Below the pieces are notes generated by a model. That model had not been told where the DNA came from, searched no databases, and saw only the letters and a list, made by a program, of their open reading frames with translations. A stretch of DNA of 64,000 bases from Dryomyza anilis (taxonomy: Eukaryota > Arthropoda > Insecta > Diptera > Dryomyzidae), in assembly GCA_951804985.1 (NCBI GenBank), contig OX638132.1:87610696-87674695 (forward strand), written 5' to 3'. This document shows positions 24,902-36,860 of the stretch, one piece after another. A program made the position numbers and the translations under genes. The number at the start of each line of letters is the position of its first letter. Position 1 is the first letter of the stretch.

Positions 24902-24979
24902 GCGATGTATCGTCTCCTCGAAATTCTGATGCGGTTCGACGCGTTTCATGGTGCCGCAGCTCTTCATTTTCTCTGTGGT
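24902..24979 (-). CDS. SAM-domain protein gene, coding exon 5 (last one found)
   Basis: This is a 26-codon exon, phase 0 at both ends, matching exon 4. The acceptor follows a T-rich tract (tttgtgtttgtttgcag) and the donor is CATCGC followed by GTAAAT, weaker than the others. It encodes TTEKMKSCGTMKRVEPHQNF and then EETIHR. It is small, so its reality rests on the two splice sites, phase agreement and higher GC in third positions. The reading continues in phase 0 to an exon not found in 1-24901; the gene may end beyond the window or in a short exon I could not recognise. Confidence 0.7.
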
Positions 24980-25890
24980 CTGCAAACAAACACAAAAAAT
25001 AGTCAGCTTAATTAAAGCACAAAAAAATGTTGTTGTAAATAAATGAAAAATAAAAATGAAATTCAAATTGCAATTTTTTTTATTTTTTTTTTTTTATTTA
25101 AAAATTTAAAACTAGTTACTCGCCCTCATCTCGTGCAATTACCCGCAATTGCTCTTGCGAAACTTTTAATTTGTTTAACCCAAGCATAAAACCTCAACAA
25201 AACCTAAACCTCATCCTGAGCACCGTGCACACTCCGTCCGTCTGTTGCACACACACACACACAAACAAACACAAAATATCCATTATAATCAGCGGTCGTG
25301 TCGCACTGCTCCTTAAGTTTTTTTTTTTATTATTCAGCCAAATTGAAGCGCTCGCTTTGGACATAATTTGCTCTTGTCCTGTTCTTCTACTGTCCTCCTG
25401 TCTCCTAATGCTGCGCCCTGTCACAGGAGCAGCAACACTTCAATGACAAGAGTAGCAGCAGCAAAGCAACTCGTTGCTAATTCCCTGCATCAGGCTTTGT
25501 TCAGCGCACAGAGACACTGCGTGCGTAGTGGTCTATTTTCACCTTTTTTTTTTAAGCGTACACTTAAAAAAACTTTTTAGTTTTATTTTCAAAATATAAA
25601 TATTACAAATTACTTAAGGACCACTTCATATTTATAAATTGTTATAATAAGCTCTAGGACATTGGATCCAAAATAACACTATTCAATAAAATGAGAATAA
25701 TTTATTGCCAGGGACATCCCATACATTAATCCTATATAATTCACGGGTGCCTATTTTGGTTGCATACTCTTTTTTTCTATATTACGTCACGTTTTTAAAG
25801 AAAATCGCTTGCGAAATGTTAGGCCCTTTTCAGCCACTTTTTAGATTATAAGAAATTAGAATCCCTTATCCAACTACACGATTTCCAAAT
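24980..25890. other. Intron 4 start, unique-looking DNA
   Basis: Contains a CA run (25248-25262) and GC-richer 25370-25530. No exon was recognised on either strand. Confidence 0.5.
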
Positions 25891-25894
25891 GTAA

Positions 25895-26480
25895 TTCAAA
25901 AAAGACCAATTGAAATTCAGAAATTCTTTTTTAAATTCAAAAGAAATCAATTGAAATCCAGAAATTCCATTTGAAATTCAAAAGACATCAATTGAAATTT
26001 AAGAATGTCCATTTGAAATTCAAAAGACATCAATTGGAATTCATAAATACCATTTCAAATTCAAAAGACATCAATTGAAATTCAGAAATACCCTTCGAAA
26101 TTCAAAAGACATCAATTGAAATTCAGAAATTCCATTTGAAATTCAAAAGACATCAATTGAAATTTAAGAATGTCCATTTGAAATTCAAAAGACATCAATT
26201 GGAATTCATAAATTCCATTTCAAATTCAAAAGACATCAATTGGAATTCAGAAATTCCATTTCGAATTCACAAGACATCAATTGAAATTCAGAAATACCAT
26301 TTAAAATTCAACAGACATCAATTGAAATTCAGAAATTCCATTTCAAATTCAAAAGATATCAATTGAAATTCAGAAATTCATTTTGAAATTCAATTTTAAA
26401 TTCAAAAAACATCACTTGAAATTCAGAAATTCCATTTAAAATTCAACAAACATCAATTGAAATTCATAAATTCCATAACC
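25895..26480 (+). repeat. About 40-bp minisatellite
   Basis: About 14 units of 'aattcaaaagacatcaattg' followed by 'aaattcagaaattccatttg', with small indels. It creates an accidental ORF at 26136-26366. Confidence 0.9.
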
Positions 26481-26502
26481 ATAAAATTTAAAAATGCTTC
26501 TA

Positions 26503-26843
26503 AAGGGTTTTTCAACAGGGATGCTACAATAGTAGAGCGACAGGAACAGCAAACGACGCCATATTTCTTTCCGCTCTTTTGACATTTCTCTTCAGTAAGG
26601 TTTGCCATTTCATGATGGAAAGATATACGAATTCGAATTTCGGTAGTAAATTTTAATAATTTCGACTCGTTCTTGGCTCGTATATCCTTCCATCATGAAA
26701 TGGCAAACCTTACTGAAGAGAAATGTCAAAAGCGCGGCAAGACATATGGCGTCGTTTGCTGTCACTGTCGCTCTACTTTTGTAGCGTCCCTGTTGAAAAA
26801 CCCTTGAAAAAAACTTTTGTAGCGTTCTTATTGAAAAACCCTT
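26503..26843. mobile_element. Mariner-derived foldback MITE M3 (first of a tandem pair)
   Basis: 341 bp between TA dinucleotides. The right end carries the mariner 3'-type repeat (AATAAGAACGCTACAAAAG on the complement) abutting an inverted 5' end; the left arm is the other 5' end. On the minus strand the transposase start and about 20 codons remain (EGYTSQERVEIIKIYYRNSN), followed by a few arm-derived codons and a stop. Confidence 0.85.
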
Positions 26844-26982
26844 TATATGTAAAAACACTTTCATAAACACTTTGATACTTTAATAAACACTGTATGATTC
26901 CTAAAACAAAAATATGAAAAAATCAACATACATCAATTGAAATTCAGAAATTCCATAACCATAAAATTTAAAAATGCTTCTA

Positions 26983-27323
26983 AAGAGTTTTTCAACAGGG
27001 ACGCTACAAAAGTAGAGCGACAGGGACAGCAAACGACGCCATATTTCTTTCCGCTCTTTTGACATTTATTTTCAGTAAGGTTTGCCATTTCATGATGGAA
27101 AGATATACGAATTCGAATTTCGGTAGTAAATTTTAATAATTTTGACTCGTTGTTGGCTCGTATATCTTTCCATCATGAAATGGCAAGCCTTACTGAAGAG
27201 AAATGTCAAAAGAGCGGTAAGACATATGGCGTCGGTTGCTGTCACTGTCGCTCTACTTTTGTAGCGTCCCTGTTGAAAAACCCTTGAAAAAAATTTGTGT
27301 AGCGCTCTTATTGAAAAACCCTT
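26983..27323. mobile_element. Mariner-derived foldback MITE M4 (second of a tandem pair)
   Basis: Same length and structure as the copy at 26503, exactly 480 bp downstream, sharing its flanks on both sides. It therefore arose by tandem duplication rather than a separate insertion. On the minus strand it reads ERYTSQQRVKIIKIYYRNSN before the stop. Confidence 0.85.
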
Positions 27324-27552
27324 TATATGTAAAAACACTTTCATAAACACTTCGAACTTTGATAAACACTGTATGATTCCAAAAACAAAAATATGAATTA
27401 TGTGTTATTTGATTTTTAATTTGTCAATTTTTTAAAATTTTATTTTTCAATTTAAAACTTATGAAAAAAACAATAAGTTTATTGTAATAAATATTTGTTT
27501 AAAATTAATTTATAAAAATAAAAATAAATCTTACTAAAGTATATTTTACATA

Positions 27553-27780
27553 CACGGAGAAAATTGTTTACTGATGATTTATGAATAAGACGTTCATAAA
27601 ACATATTTCTAATTTCTAATTTTATTATTTATGAGTTATATTCATGAATTATGTATAAACTAAATTACAATAAAAAACTAAAATCATTATGTATTTATTA
27701 TAAATTTTACTTATTTTATTATTAATCATAACAGGCGAAATTGTGATTATTTATTCATCATCTGTGTTTCATATTGCACA
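27553..27780. repeat. ATTATGAATAATAAA-rich dispersed repeat, copy 2
   Basis: Begins 'acacggagaaaattgtttac', then 'gatttatgaataagacgttc'; similar to 22240. Truncated at right. Confidence 0.5.
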
Positions 27781-28263
27781 TTAATTTATTTAATGTGTAA
27801 TTTACGCCAGTTGTCTAAAAAAATATTTAAGTGAGTGAATAAAGTGAAAAATAAGTACTATTAAAATAAATGTGAAATTTAACAGACAAATAAATTGAAT
27901 TGATGTATATATCCAATGTTTTTTTAATGTTTCTTTTTTTTATAATGTTTCTTGCTCCATCCCAGTCTGCCAAGTCACGGAGCTCTTCGATGATCGGAAT
28001 TTTCTCGAACAAACTGCACTCAGAAAAAAAAAACTATAAAATTCATAGGAATTCGTATTGATTCAATGATTTTTTACTATTCAAATTAGTCAATACTATT
28101 GAAAAATCGATATTAATATTATAGTGAGGGAACTATCAATTTTATAGTAGCGTCTCACTATTTTTTTCAATAGTTTTTACTATTAAAAATTATGTGATGT
28201 CCTATTAATACCGGAATGTCCTATTGAAAGAATAGTTTATCATATTCAAATAAACTGACTTAT

Positions 28264-29793
28264 GGGCCATTCCACACCAAATCGACCAGCGGTTGGAACT
28301 CACCTTCTTCGATTTCAATGAAATTTTGGGAATTGATAAAGTGTATTAGGAAATGCACTAACCAATTTTTTTTATTTTTTCCGACCACTACTTCCAGAGA
28401 TATAGTGGCTCAAAGTTGGAAAAAAAGGGCCAAAAATCACTTTTGTATGGTTGTTCATATTTAAATATCCCTTGAACCAGAAATGCTAGAAATTTCATTG
28501 ATAGCTCGTTTTAAAATAGAACAAGCTTTCAGAAATTAAGTTGTAACTTCTAAACGTGAACATTTGGCCCGTGGTCATTATCCTTGCACTTCAAAATTGA
28601 TGAAAGACCCTTTTTAAAACTCTGAAAAAAATCTTAAGTTTTCGTTAATTATATAATAATATATATATAATAGTTTGGCGCTACAGTCCTGTATAGAACT
28701 TCGGCCGAGCTCTCTCACCATTTTGAGGTGTGCGTGTTATATTTTTACTCAAAGTGGTGGGACCTACAGTTTTTTGCCGAATCCGAACGGCGGGTGAGAG
28801 CTTTTCATAGGCAATGTTTTACTCTCGTAGGTTTGCCATTTACTGACGAGAGATAGCGCGGTATAGAAAAATGTTTCTATGAAAAGATGTTGTTAGCCCC
28901 AGTCCAGGCTTGAACCGGGGACCTTTCGGCTCGCAGTCCAACGCACTAACCACTGAGCTACCGCGTTAATTAATTATAAATTTTTATGCAAAATTTCAAG
29001 ATGGTATTTTAATCGCATCATATTTTTGAAAAAATAATGTTGTAAATTTTTATTTATTTTTTGTATAGACAAAAAAAAAAATTTCTACAGTAAAAGTTGT
29101 AATAATTCCTGAATATATGTAACTTTGATTTCTCAAATGGCGTCATTTTTATCATATTGTATCAAGTTTTTGAGATACAGATTTTGGGATATAGTTTTTA
29201 CGATTTTCGAAAAATGGTATATATTTCAAAAATTAGAGACAATTTGATGAAACTGACGTCATTTTCGAAATTAGAGTTACAAATACATTGAAAAATTATT
29301 GCAAATTTTGCTTTTGAAAAAAAAAAATATTTTTTCCATACAAAAAATATTGAAAAAATTTAGAAAATTATTTTTTAAAATATGATGCCATCAAAATCCC
29401 ATCTTGAAATTTTGCATGAACATTTACAATAAATGGACGAATATTAGAACTTTTTAGAAATTAAAAAAAACCACGGCCCACATATTAACGTTTAAAAGTT
29501 ACAACTTAATTTTTCTAAAAGCTTGTTCTATTAGCTTTAAAAAGAGTTATTAACGGAGTTTCTAGCATTCCAGTTCAAGAGATAATTAAATATGAACAAC
29601 CATACAAAAGTGATTTTTAGCCCCTTTTTCCAACTTTGAGCCACTGTATCTCTGGAATAAGTGTTCAAAAAAAATAAAGAAAAAATAGGTAGTGCATGTC
29701 TCGATACCGTTTATCAGTTGCCAAAATTTCATTAAAATCGAAAAGTTTAAATCTCAAATTTGACTTTTTTGGTCGATTTGGTGTGGAATGGCC
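28264..29793. mobile_element. Element with long terminal inverted repeats (GGCCATTCCACACC)
   Basis: Left GGCCATTCCACACCAAATCG and right CGATTTGGTGTGGAATGGCC. Inverted similarity continues inward for roughly 300 bp on each side, including 'caactttgagccact', 'gaacaaccatacaaaagtga' and 'agttacaactta' words. A SINE is nested at 28666-28965. No transposase is visible. Confidence 0.75.
28666..28965 (-). mobile_element. tRNA-derived SINE S3
   Basis: Near full-length on the minus strand, with intact A and B boxes and tail. Flanks carry TTAATTATA-like direct repeats. It is nested in a long-inverted-repeat element (28264-29793). Confidence 0.88.
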
Positions 29794-30689
29794 ATTTTAT
29801 CAATATGATAAAATTATTAATTTAATTATTCAAACTATTGATTTAAATATATTGCAACATAAAATCAATAGTATTCATCATTTAAAAATAATAGAACGCC
29901 ATATTCTTTTAAAAGGATTTAACTATAACATTTCTATGGTAACTTACTATTAAATTTATAGTTTTTTAATATTAATTCAATGCGATAGATCATATAAAAT
30001 CAATAGTTAAATCATATTATTTTAAAAGGATGCAACTATAAGAACGTACTATTAAAATTATAGTTTTTTACTATTATTTCTATGCTAGTATACCATTGCA
30101 GGTAAAGTTTTTTACATCCATTCAATAAATCACGTAGTATACTTACAAACGCTGACTATAATAGTTTAATTAATATGACTCAAACTATTAATAATCAATA
30201 GTATTGCACTATAAAATAAACTATTAAAACAATAGTCAAATTACTTAATGTTGACCACCTTATTAGCTAAATAATAGTATTGATTTAATGGAAAAAACAA
30301 TTGTTTCGCGTCCTTTAGAATCAATAGTCGTACTATTGGTTTTCTGTTTTCTGAGTGTGCGATTAAAAGTTCGATGACATTATAATTTTTAAAATTTTTC
30401 TTACAATATAATTAAAGGAAAAAATACGATATTTAAATATTTATCACATCAATATCGCAATGTTTTTCGAACCAATCTCGATATTCGATGCGATATCGAA
30501 ACAGAATCATTTTTTTCTTGTTTCGATTAAACTTTATTATCTCGATACAATATATGCGAACATCTTAGAACGAAGTGCAGTATAATATAGATACGAAATC
30601 GAGATCAAATTATTTCCGCGACATCTCGAAATAGTCTCGAAGCGATATAGAATGGAATGGGTTGACTATTATGTTTACAAATGCAATAT

Positions 30690-31045
30690 TTACACATTGT
30701 TTCGCAAATTTGAATTTGTTTTCCCATCTGCACGATACTGCTATTAGGCAACGGCTATTTGGCACAAATATATGACATTTTAATCATGAATTATGAATAA
30801 TAAATTATAAATTATATTCCAGAACCTATACTAATTACACATGACTTATGAACTTATGAATGTATAATACATACATACGCCGTACGCATAATTTTATTCA
30901 ATTAATCATAATAATTGATGTTTACTATAATCATATATTATGAATAAAAACAAAATCATTATGATTACTTATTCTTGGTTGGATATCACGATTAATATTT
31001 GCAATGTATGCTAATAATATAATTGATATGAGAACATTTATCTCT
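30690..31045. repeat. ATTATGAATAATAAA-rich dispersed repeat, copy 3
   Basis: Matches the right two thirds of the copy at 22240 ('tactgctattaggcaacgg', 'tcatgaattatgaataataa', 'cataattttattcaattaat'). Confidence 0.5.
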
Positions 31046-33397
31046 GTTTAAAAATTACCGAAAAATAGCAGTTTTTACTAAATTTTTTTTCAAAAACGCA
31101 ACGTAGTACAAAACAACTGAGTATGCAATAAGAATAGGCGTGCTTTAAATATGAAGTAATGATATTTTCAGATTAGAAGCATAAGTATTTGTATTGAAAA
31201 TTTATTATATAAAAGAGTACCAAAATTATGTTTATAAGGCATATTTTATAAAGGAGACCATACAGAACTTAGTAATTTTTATAGTTTGTTGTGTCTATGT
31301 TCTTGATAACATTGCATTATATTTCTGTCTATCAATAGATCCTAAATGCTATAATTTCATAGTAGAAAAAGTTGAATTCGGAAATATTTTATTCTCATGG
31401 TCAAAATTTGTTTTATTCATTTCAACTATAAGGTCTACATTTCAGTAGAATCAGGATTGCGATTTTCGCAGAACCCAAGGTTTTTTTAAATGTTCCCAGA
31501 ACTTAACTACGTCATTGAAATTTTTTGGTGTTGAGTATTCGAACCATTTTTTTTAAACTCCAATGACGTTTGTAGATCCTGGTAAAATTCAAAGGTTCTT
31601 GATAATGCTTAATGATGTCATTTTCTCGCTATAAAAAGTATGTAAAAAGAAATGAAATTTAATATTTTTCCAAATTTTAAATGCATCGAATTTATCTCAG
31701 TGTAGCACCTCTTTTTTAAACTCATTTAGATTTCTGTTTTTTGTGGCTTCCCTTTGGCTTATCTATTGTTGTTGTGTGGCGGGTGAAAATTGCTGTAGTT
31801 GACTTTTTTTTGTTATGTTTTGTTGTTGATATCGTTTTATTTTTGAATGCTTATTTGCCAAGGTGTCCTTCAAGCACGTGCAATCGAAAGGACATTTTCA
31901 TTTTCGTTTTGGGCGTAGCGTGTTTTATACGCTTCAAAGTGGTCGCTGTAGTCAGCTGCTGCTTCTTTTGTTTTTTTTTTTTTGTTTTCGTTGTACAATG
32001 CGAGTCCTTTTTGCGCATCCTACGTAATGAAGGCTTTTTCACTCGTTTAATATTTAAGCACAATTTGTGCTGTTACTTTTGTTGTTTACAACGTCCTATG
32101 CGAGAGACTGTGTGAATGTGTGCGATGTCCTTTTTTACCATTTGTGGTCGGTCGGTCACTCTCTTCATGACTTGGACCTCTTAGGAACGAGAGAAAGTGT
32201 TGCGAATCGACTTGTCACAGCGATTTCATTTGGTTGGATCTTCTTTTTTATTCTTGTTTTGTTATTTCATATGTATTGAAGTTTTCTGTGGCTTTTACTC
32301 AAGCAATTTGGTTTTTGATGTCCCTTGGAACTGGATACTTTGGCAGGACCACGGGTGCGCTTTTCAAATGCTTCCGGCCAATGGCAGGCAACGTTGCCGC
32401 TGACGACAAGCACAAGGACAGTATGTAAAAACTCAAATGGAATTTTGTTCATTTATGCGGTCTGTTGCGGAAATGTTTCTTTTGGGAAATTTCCTCTAAT
32501 TTTGTTGCTCTATTTTTGGCTGTTGAAATTATTATTATTATTTGAGTTTTCTAAAGCATTTTGTGGTGTTGAAGTTGAAGTTATTTTTTAAGTTACTTCT
32601 TTAGTGTGAGGAGTCTGTTTCTATCACTTTTGTTGCAGGTGTTTTAATGATTGTGTTTGTTGTCCTTTGGCTGGCAAAGCATCCTGTCGCCGTTTTGTAC
32701 TTCATCTTTTTTGACACTTAGCTGTCGTTTGTGCTAAGTTTTGCTATTTTGTGTCAGGTGTTGAAGTGGAATTAATGCAAAATTATTTGGGCAGTTCTTG
32801 TGGCTTTCTTTAAAGTTAAAATGCAAAATATTAAATGCATTGAAAGAGAATTTTAATTTAGTTGCCAACAACTTTTGACCACATAGCTTATTTCAGATTT
32901 ACCGCCCTCTTTAAGCCATACAAAACTTGGAAACAAAACCCACGAACTGTGAACAACATGACGGGCAAAGCAAACTTTGCTGCTGGGCATAGACACCGCC
33001 AAAGCAATAACAACAACAACAAAAAAAGAGAAAAAGGAGAAAATTTAAAAACGTTCAACTCATAAGTGTCAGGATATGCGCTCAAAAGCCAAACAAATAA
33101 AAGGACACACGAAGGATGTCAAAGCAAAAAATAAAAATCGCAAAAAAAATCGTTAAACAGTTAACACAAAAGGAATCTTAATATTGCAGCAACATTTTCA
33201 TAAACGTTTTTGTTGTTACAGCTGCTGATGTTGCTGCTGCTCCTGCTGCTCCTGCTGGACCTGCAACGTTAAGTGGACGAGTAAAGTCAGTCCTTGTTTG
33301 CATGTGTCCCTCGTGTTGTCAGCCATCAGGCATCAGCAGCAGCAGCACGAGTAGCAGGAGTAGCAACATCATTCGCTATGGCGCAACTGTTACTTAC
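31046..33397. other. Intron 4, long low-repeat stretch
   Basis: Unlike most of the window it shows no recognisable transposon. Several overlapping short ORFs around 31740-32600 and 32860-33085 have no domain. The CTG/CAG-rich 33215-33360 lies just beyond exon 4. Confidence 0.5.
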
Positions 33398-33501
33398 TTT
33401 TAATTGCATTCCTTCCGTCTGATTGAGCTCATCACCGCTTTGACGCAGACCATTGAGGAAGCGCGCAAAAACCGTGCGTCTTTTATTTTTATTGCGACCT
33501 T
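33398..33501 (-). CDS. SAM-domain protein gene, coding exon 4
   Basis: The exon is 104 bases. The acceptor is a tgcag at 33502-33506 after a T-rich tract; the donor is TTAAAA followed by GTAAGT. It begins in phase 1, exactly completing the split Glu codon left by exon 3, and ends in phase 0. The encoded stretch runs EGRNKNKRRTVFARFLNGLR and then QSGDELNQTEGMQLK, a basic patch followed by an amphipathic segment. No domain is recognised. The lack of repeats within about 1.5 kb on either side contrasts with neighbouring intron DNA. Confidence 0.82.
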
Positions 33502-34019
33502 CTGCAATAGAACAAAAAGTAGTAAGTAATAAAAAAAAACATTGACAATCAAAACAACAAAAAAACGCAGTACAATTATAATGCGCCACTTGCTTGGTAT
33601 GGGGTATTTGAGTAGATAATGCCCTGCATAGTATTCCTTATTTTAATAATACCTTTTGTGTTTGGTATTCGAAACAACTGTTGAGAGTAACGTAAAATAA
33701 AATAAACTGACGTTATTAAGAAAAACGCGTTAAGCAGACAAATGAGTGATGTTTAAATGGGAATTCGGAAATGTTTCTGCTACTTTTTTATTAATAAAAT
33801 CCTGAGGAATATTTGAAATTTTATAAAATTTCATTAGAAAGCTTAAACATTCTAAAAGGATAGCATTCTAAAAAGATACCATTACCTAAATAACCAAATT
33901 TACACTTAAACCCAATCTGCATGTCTCATTCATTCGTTGTCTCGAAGTTTTCTCGAATAACTTCGATAAAAAAAGTTCGATCTCGTTGCTGTATTGATTA
34001 TATTTTTTATCATTACTCG

Positions 34020-34372
34020 TAAAACTGTGTAATGCCTGTAAAAAAGTCGGTTGGTGTATATGGTATATATATTTATATTTTAGCATATACACCAAACCAG
34101 ATATGTTTTAATTTTGACAACAAAATAAATCATAAATCCAATTAATTATATTAATGGAATTAATTATTTTGTATCAATTAATCTATAGTTGTGTAAGCGA
34201 AATTTTGCAAAATCGGAACATTATCGAACAAAAAAAGTATTTAAAGTAGGAGATTGCGTTGCGTTAATTGGATTTACGATTTATTTAGTAGTCAAAATCA
34301 AAACCTATTTGTTTTTGTGTATATATATATACCATATACACCAACCGACTGTTTTACAGGCATTACACAGTT
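34020..34372. repeat. Foldback repeat, about 50-bp arms
   Basis: The left arm (actgtgtaatgcctgtaaaa, then gtcggttggtgtatatggta) and the right arm (ataccatatacaccaaccga, then tacaggcattacacagt) are inverse copies; the spacer is about 250 bp of AT-rich DNA. Confidence 0.65.
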
Positions 34373-34817
34373 TTACAGTCACACACAGTTTTAAATTCAC
34401 TACCCAGTATTACAAGAACTGCTGTACCTATCTTATTTTACATTGGTTCATCGCAACGCGTGCTTGCCTATTCGGTTAGTCGGGTCGTTTTTGTGTGTTT
34501 AATATTTCCCCTTCATTATATATAGCTTTTTATTGGTGACGGGATTTCGAACAACCAGTAGTAAAATAAATATTAAATACAAAATAAAATAAAATAAAAT
34601 AACATATGAACACTCCAGTGGAAAAACCAACAGGGTAAAAATAGTACCAAAATATTAATTTCAAGAAAAATGTTATATTTCACGCACCAGATTCCTCCAT
34701 TTATAAATTTTTATTTTTTGCACAAAACTGGTTTTTGCCTACGTTAGTTCTTTACTCATAGTTTTTTTTTTAAGTCGGAAGCATTTTTTATATAGTAAAT
34801 AACCGTCTTCATATATA

Positions 34818-35681
34818 CACAAAAAATAAAATCATAAATTTAGCGAAAAAGGTATATCAAAAAAATCAAATTAAAACTGCACCGACTAAATTATTAATTG
34901 TATTAGCGTACACATTCTTCCTATTAGCAATCGCATTTGCTGGCAACATCTATGTGTATTCGTATATAGCAGTGCGTGGTGTGTGTGCGTGTACTCGCTT
35001 AGAGCGTGTCAAATTGGTTCGTGAAATTGATAGAATTCGCTTAGAACTAGAATTTTTAGTTGGCGCGCATATCAGTTCTCATTTGGTTCATGTCAAAAGA
35101 AACACTTATAGAGTTTGATCACAGTCTATTGGTGTCGTTGAAAATGATGATGATGACCATAGTTACATATTTAATTATGATTCATCATCAAAAAAGTATA
35201 TTTGTTATATACTTGCACAAGAATTTATAATAATCTTTTTTAATAAACTAAAAAAGAATTATACGTATACTGTGAAAATGCAAAAATACTTTTAAATCGA
35301 CGATAATTGGCTACTAAAGCAAAATAGTTAATTGGTATATTTTTGGACGCAAACAAGATTTTTAGCGAATGGGTATGCTGAATATATGAAAATGGCAAAA
35401 ATGTCATTGCTAGACAACCAATGGTGTAGAATTAATTATGATTGATGTGTTTACGTCGATTATTTTTTTCTGTGTATAAAAAAATAAAAAACAACAAATA
35501 AAAAAATAACTTTTTTCATCGGAAATTAACACATCCTTTGATTTTTGTTCAATTAATTCATTAATTAATATAATTAAATATTTAATCAATACAACTAAAT
35601 GTCGTATCGGCGATAAAAAATTAAAAATTAATTGTATTGATACATATTTTTGCTATATTTACACATATATTTTTTTATGTG
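34818..35681. mobile_element. Family Z element, long or compound copy
   Basis: Begins after TA with CACAAAAAATAAAATC. One family-Z right end (TACGTCGATTATTTTTTTCTGTG, ending CTGTG) lies at 35474 and a second, TATGTG before TA, at 35681. This could be a long copy or two overlapping copies. It interrupts a CCAGT-family element whose left part is near 33900 and right part at 35685-35830. Confidence 0.5.
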
Positions 35682-36120
35682 TACCGGGAAAACTCCGACA
35701 GAACGCAACGATATCTACCTTCCAATTAGGTGCAATTGGACGCTCAACATCGCTACGAGAACGTGTTCGATATCGTGTGAATTCTCCTTTTTCGCGCCCT
35801 GATCTCGTAATGATTCGCAACTAATGACATAATGGGAAAGTTTGACAAAGTGGGATATAATGCATAAATTAGGCAAAAATAAGGTATAATTTTTTAATTT
35901 TTGATTCGTTGGGTATTAATATAATCCATATGCGAGAAATTTTTTAGGAAAAAAAAACCAAAGTTGAAATGCGCAATATTAGCAAAATTAAAAATAATGC
36001 AATTACTATATACACCAAAATTATAGAATCAATATTGCCAATTCAATATTTCTAATTTGTAATAAAAAGATTAAGAATAAAAAAAAATGAAAATGTTTTA
36101 CCGTTGAAACACGGTACGTT

Positions 36121-36860
36121 ATATTAGTCATCAGCACAAATCCATTTGAAACCCACTTCAACACATTCATTTTATTTCAAAACATTTACTGTCGGTGACT
36201 CTATGCTTGAAAATCAAATGAATGTGTTGCTCACAACAACAAAACACAAGTAATGTCAAAACAAAACATAAACCAGACGTAGTTATAGTGAAGAGTCTAT
36301 AATGGTGTGCAATAAAAAGTCATACACTAAAATGAACTTCTTATGATACTGAGTACTCAGTACATTTTAATATTTTTTATCATTCGTACTCTAAGGAATT
36401 TTCATTAATATTGAAATATAGAAAAAATCAAAAGATATAAGAAAATCATATAATATTTTAAATTATGTTTTTTTTAAATTTTTTTAATAATGTTTTTGTA
36501 ATTTTTATCAACATATAAATACAGATAAGAATATTACTGCCGCTGTTGTTTTCAACATTTTTCTACTCACTCGTTACTCGTTGCGATCACTCACTGCATC
36601 ACAGTATTCGTTGCATGTTCAGCGACAGTAGTGTCATTTGATTTTGTTTGTCAAAACATTAAATGTTTTGTAAAAAAATATGTGTTGATACTACTTGACA
36701 CTAATGAAACAAATACTGCAGTGGAGGGTAGTGTAGTCGCTGGAGAGAATGCACTATAATACTGTCGACTGTCATTGCAAAATGCACTCAATACTGTAGA
36801 GTGTAATAGTGCGTATTTGGCAGAGGGAACTTCAAATACATTTGTGCAGATGTCTATTAT
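36121..36860 (-). mobile_element. TAGACATC-family element, copy 3
   Basis: Inverted relative to the other two; right end TACATTTGTGCAGATGTCTA. Shares the 'gacactacttg' and 'gtgcattttgcaatg' body words. Lies in intron 3 of the SAM gene. Confidence 0.65.

Larger units (their letters stand above)
26450..27370. repeat. 480-bp tandem duplication containing mariner MITEs
   Basis: 'ttccataaccataaaattt' occurs at 26471 and 26951, exactly 480 bases apart. Both copies share the MITE and the flank 'atgtaaaaacactttcataaacac'. Divergence is a few percent. Confidence 0.88.
28017..30357. mobile_element. CACTCAGAAAA-family element, with nested insertions
   Basis: Ends CACTCAGAAAA and TTTTCTGAGTG, TG on both sides. 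Interior rich in 'actattaaa/tatagtttttactatt' words. A long-inverted-repeat element (28264-29793) is inserted in it, and it in turn splits a CCAGT-family element. Confidence 0.7.
27962..30661. mobile_element. CCAGT-family MITE split by a 2.3-kb insertion
   Basis: The left part begins CCAGTCTGCCAAGTCACGGAG. The right part (30358-30661) has 'agttcgatgac', the 'cgatatcg' series and an AATGGAATGGG end. Compare the uninterrupted copy at 37132. Confidence 0.6.
33898..35832. mobile_element. CCAGT-family fragment split by later insertions
   Basis: Left part 33898-34000 ('cccaatctgcatgtctc', 'aagttcgatctcgttgctg'); right part 35683-35832 ('aaaactccgacagaacgc', 'gatatcgtgtgaattctcc'). Between them lie a foldback (34020-34372) and a family-Z element. 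Confidence 0.45.

Noticed and set aside
26136..26366. 76-codon ORF with repeated Lys-Phe-Lys-Arg-His-Gln
   Set aside because: Translation of the 40-bp minisatellite; no start context or domain.
26610..27350. Two near-identical 86-codon minus-strand ORFs
   Set aside because: They cross the arm of the mariner MITEs. Only the last part is a transposase remnant; the first part is terminal-repeat sequence read by chance.
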